Shown here: piece by piece, positions 6,272-6,625 of the stretch
Position numbering within the stretch: position 1 is the stretch's first letter
How the letters are laid out: every line of letters starts with the position of its first letter
NCBI GenBank assembly: GCA_934401725.1
Contig: CAKRSS010000082.1
Coordinates: 1-6,625, forward strand
Source: an uncultured Eubacteriales bacterium
Lineage (GTDB): Bacteria > Bacillota > Clostridia > Oscillospirales > CAG-272
Reading direction: 5' to 3'
Length of the DNA: 6,625 nucleotides
Notes under the pieces: generated by a model
What the model was told of the DNA's origin: nothing
Seen by the model: the letters and a program-made list of their open reading frames with translations, nothing else
The model's database searches: none
Translations under genes and position numbers: made by a program

Positions 6272-6369
6272 GTTCTTTGGCCTTGGCAGGCGCGCCGGGG
6301 AGAGGCGTATTGCATATGCCTGTATGCGGAAAAGTTAGTTTTCGCCTTGGCAGGCGCACGCCGTGGAGG
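6272..6369 (-). repeat. B-A-B repeat module, inverted copy
   Basis: This is the reverse-strand equivalent of 3315-3411. A B copy lies at 6338-6369 (CCTTGGCAGGCGCACGCC on the plus strand), an A copy at 6303-6321 (AGGCGTATTGCATATGCCT on plus, the exact complement of the A copies at 110 and 3360), and a second B copy at 6272-6301 (GTTCTTTGG...GCCGGGGA). The two B copies share CCTTGGCAGGCGC. On the plus strand A folds into an eight-pair hairpin with one G-U pair and a TGC loop. It lies directly upstream of the MBOAT leader, so that gene has two A copies in front of it, as the S51 gene has. Confidence 0.85.
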
Positions 6370-6592
6370 CCACCGACGGTGGAGAAGTGTACTTTTCTGT
6401 TATGCAACAGAAAAGTACCAAAAGAATGCACCCAAGCGGGGGCGAACCTACGGATTCGCCCCCCTTGGGGATCCCCCCACTCCCGTGGGGATGCGTGAGG
6501 GGTACGTGCCCACCCTTGCCGGAGTCTGCATCCGGCGGAAAGACGCCTTTTGGGAAGCTCTCTGCGTCCGCGTTTGTACTCGCCATGAGGCG
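6370..6592. other. Dense array of hairpins, no credible gene
   Basis: No open frame here has a ribosome site or recognisable protein. The stretch is instead a run of short inverted repeats: CCACC/GGTGG (6370-6382); a perfect 13-pair stem GTACTTTTCTGTT (6389-6401) with 6406-6418 and loop ATGC; CCCAAG plus GGGGGCGAA (6431-6446, one bulged C) with 6455-6469, 15 pairs; CCCCAC/GTGGGG (6475-6490); GCCGGA/TCCGGC (6518-6536); GACGC/GCGTC (6542-6568); CGCC/GGCG (6581-6592). It could be a structured RNA, a composite intergenic repeat or the edge of an element cut by the window end. The remaining bases to 6625 show nothing further. Confidence 0.55.
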
Positions 6593-6625
6593 CACTGTAA
6601 CCCGCGCTGGGCAGGCTAACCATTG

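Noticed and set aside
6154..6315. 54-codon N-terminal extension of the MBOAT protein
   Set aside because: It is translated repeat sequence with no family similarity, and a ribosome site directly precedes the internal ATG at 6153.
57..6369. CRISPR array
   Set aside because: The repeats are scattered, inverted and irregularly spaced, with no array of unique spacers of even length.
6224..6619. Open frames on both strands in the right-hand stretch
   Set aside because: They cross repeat modules and hairpins, lack ribosome sites and resemble no protein.

Overview
The window looks like chromosomal DNA of a GC-rich member of the Clostridia (Bacillota), possibly a gut Oscillospiraceae-type lineage. 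This rests on clear purine-rich Shine-Dalgarno sites, clostridial-looking versions of a pyridoxamine kinase and an AlgI-type MBOAT protein, and short AT-richer intergenic gaps between GC-rich genes. The genus cannot be fixed from the sequence alone.

Layout: a repeat-bearing leader (about 57-186) precedes three plus-strand genes. These are an S51 peptidase (187-870), a PfkB-type pyridoxal/pyridoxamine kinase (886-1779) and a mannitol-1-phosphate 5-dehydrogenase-like enzyme (1847-3067). A 470-base non-coding stretch (3068-3537) separates them from two minus-strand genes that converge on it: a CDF metal transporter (3538-4707) and, upstream of it in the same probable operon, an AlgI-like MBOAT O-acyltransferase (4735-6153). 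The last 472 bases (6154-6625) hold the leader of the MBOAT gene and a dense run of hairpins, with no credible gene.

The coding content is mostly ordinary: peptide turnover, B6 salvage, hexitol phosphate metabolism, metal efflux and surface-polymer acylation. The genes do not form one obvious pathway. Points of note in the proteins are a Glu in place of the usual catalytic Asp of the kinase, an Asn-Asp/Asp-Asp metal site with a duplicated C-terminal domain in the CDF protein, and the lack of a visible AlgJ/AlgX-like partner for the MBOAT protein.

The unusual material lies between the genes. A set of short repeat modules, here called A, B and C, recurs on both strands. Module A is a 19-base imperfect palindrome whose stem shows compensatory changes between copies. 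Module B has a conserved CAAAGAAC core next to a variable small hairpin. Module C is a CGCCGA/TCGGCG hairpin. Two genes carry the same modules in the same order in front of a shared ribosome-binding leader. A different element of about 60 bases follows the stop codon of both convergent genes in sense orientation. Its 13-bp stem differs between the copies at three positions, and every change keeps RNA pairing through G-U wobble. This is the best candidate for an undescribed system: a structured repeat family placed at gene ends and gene starts.
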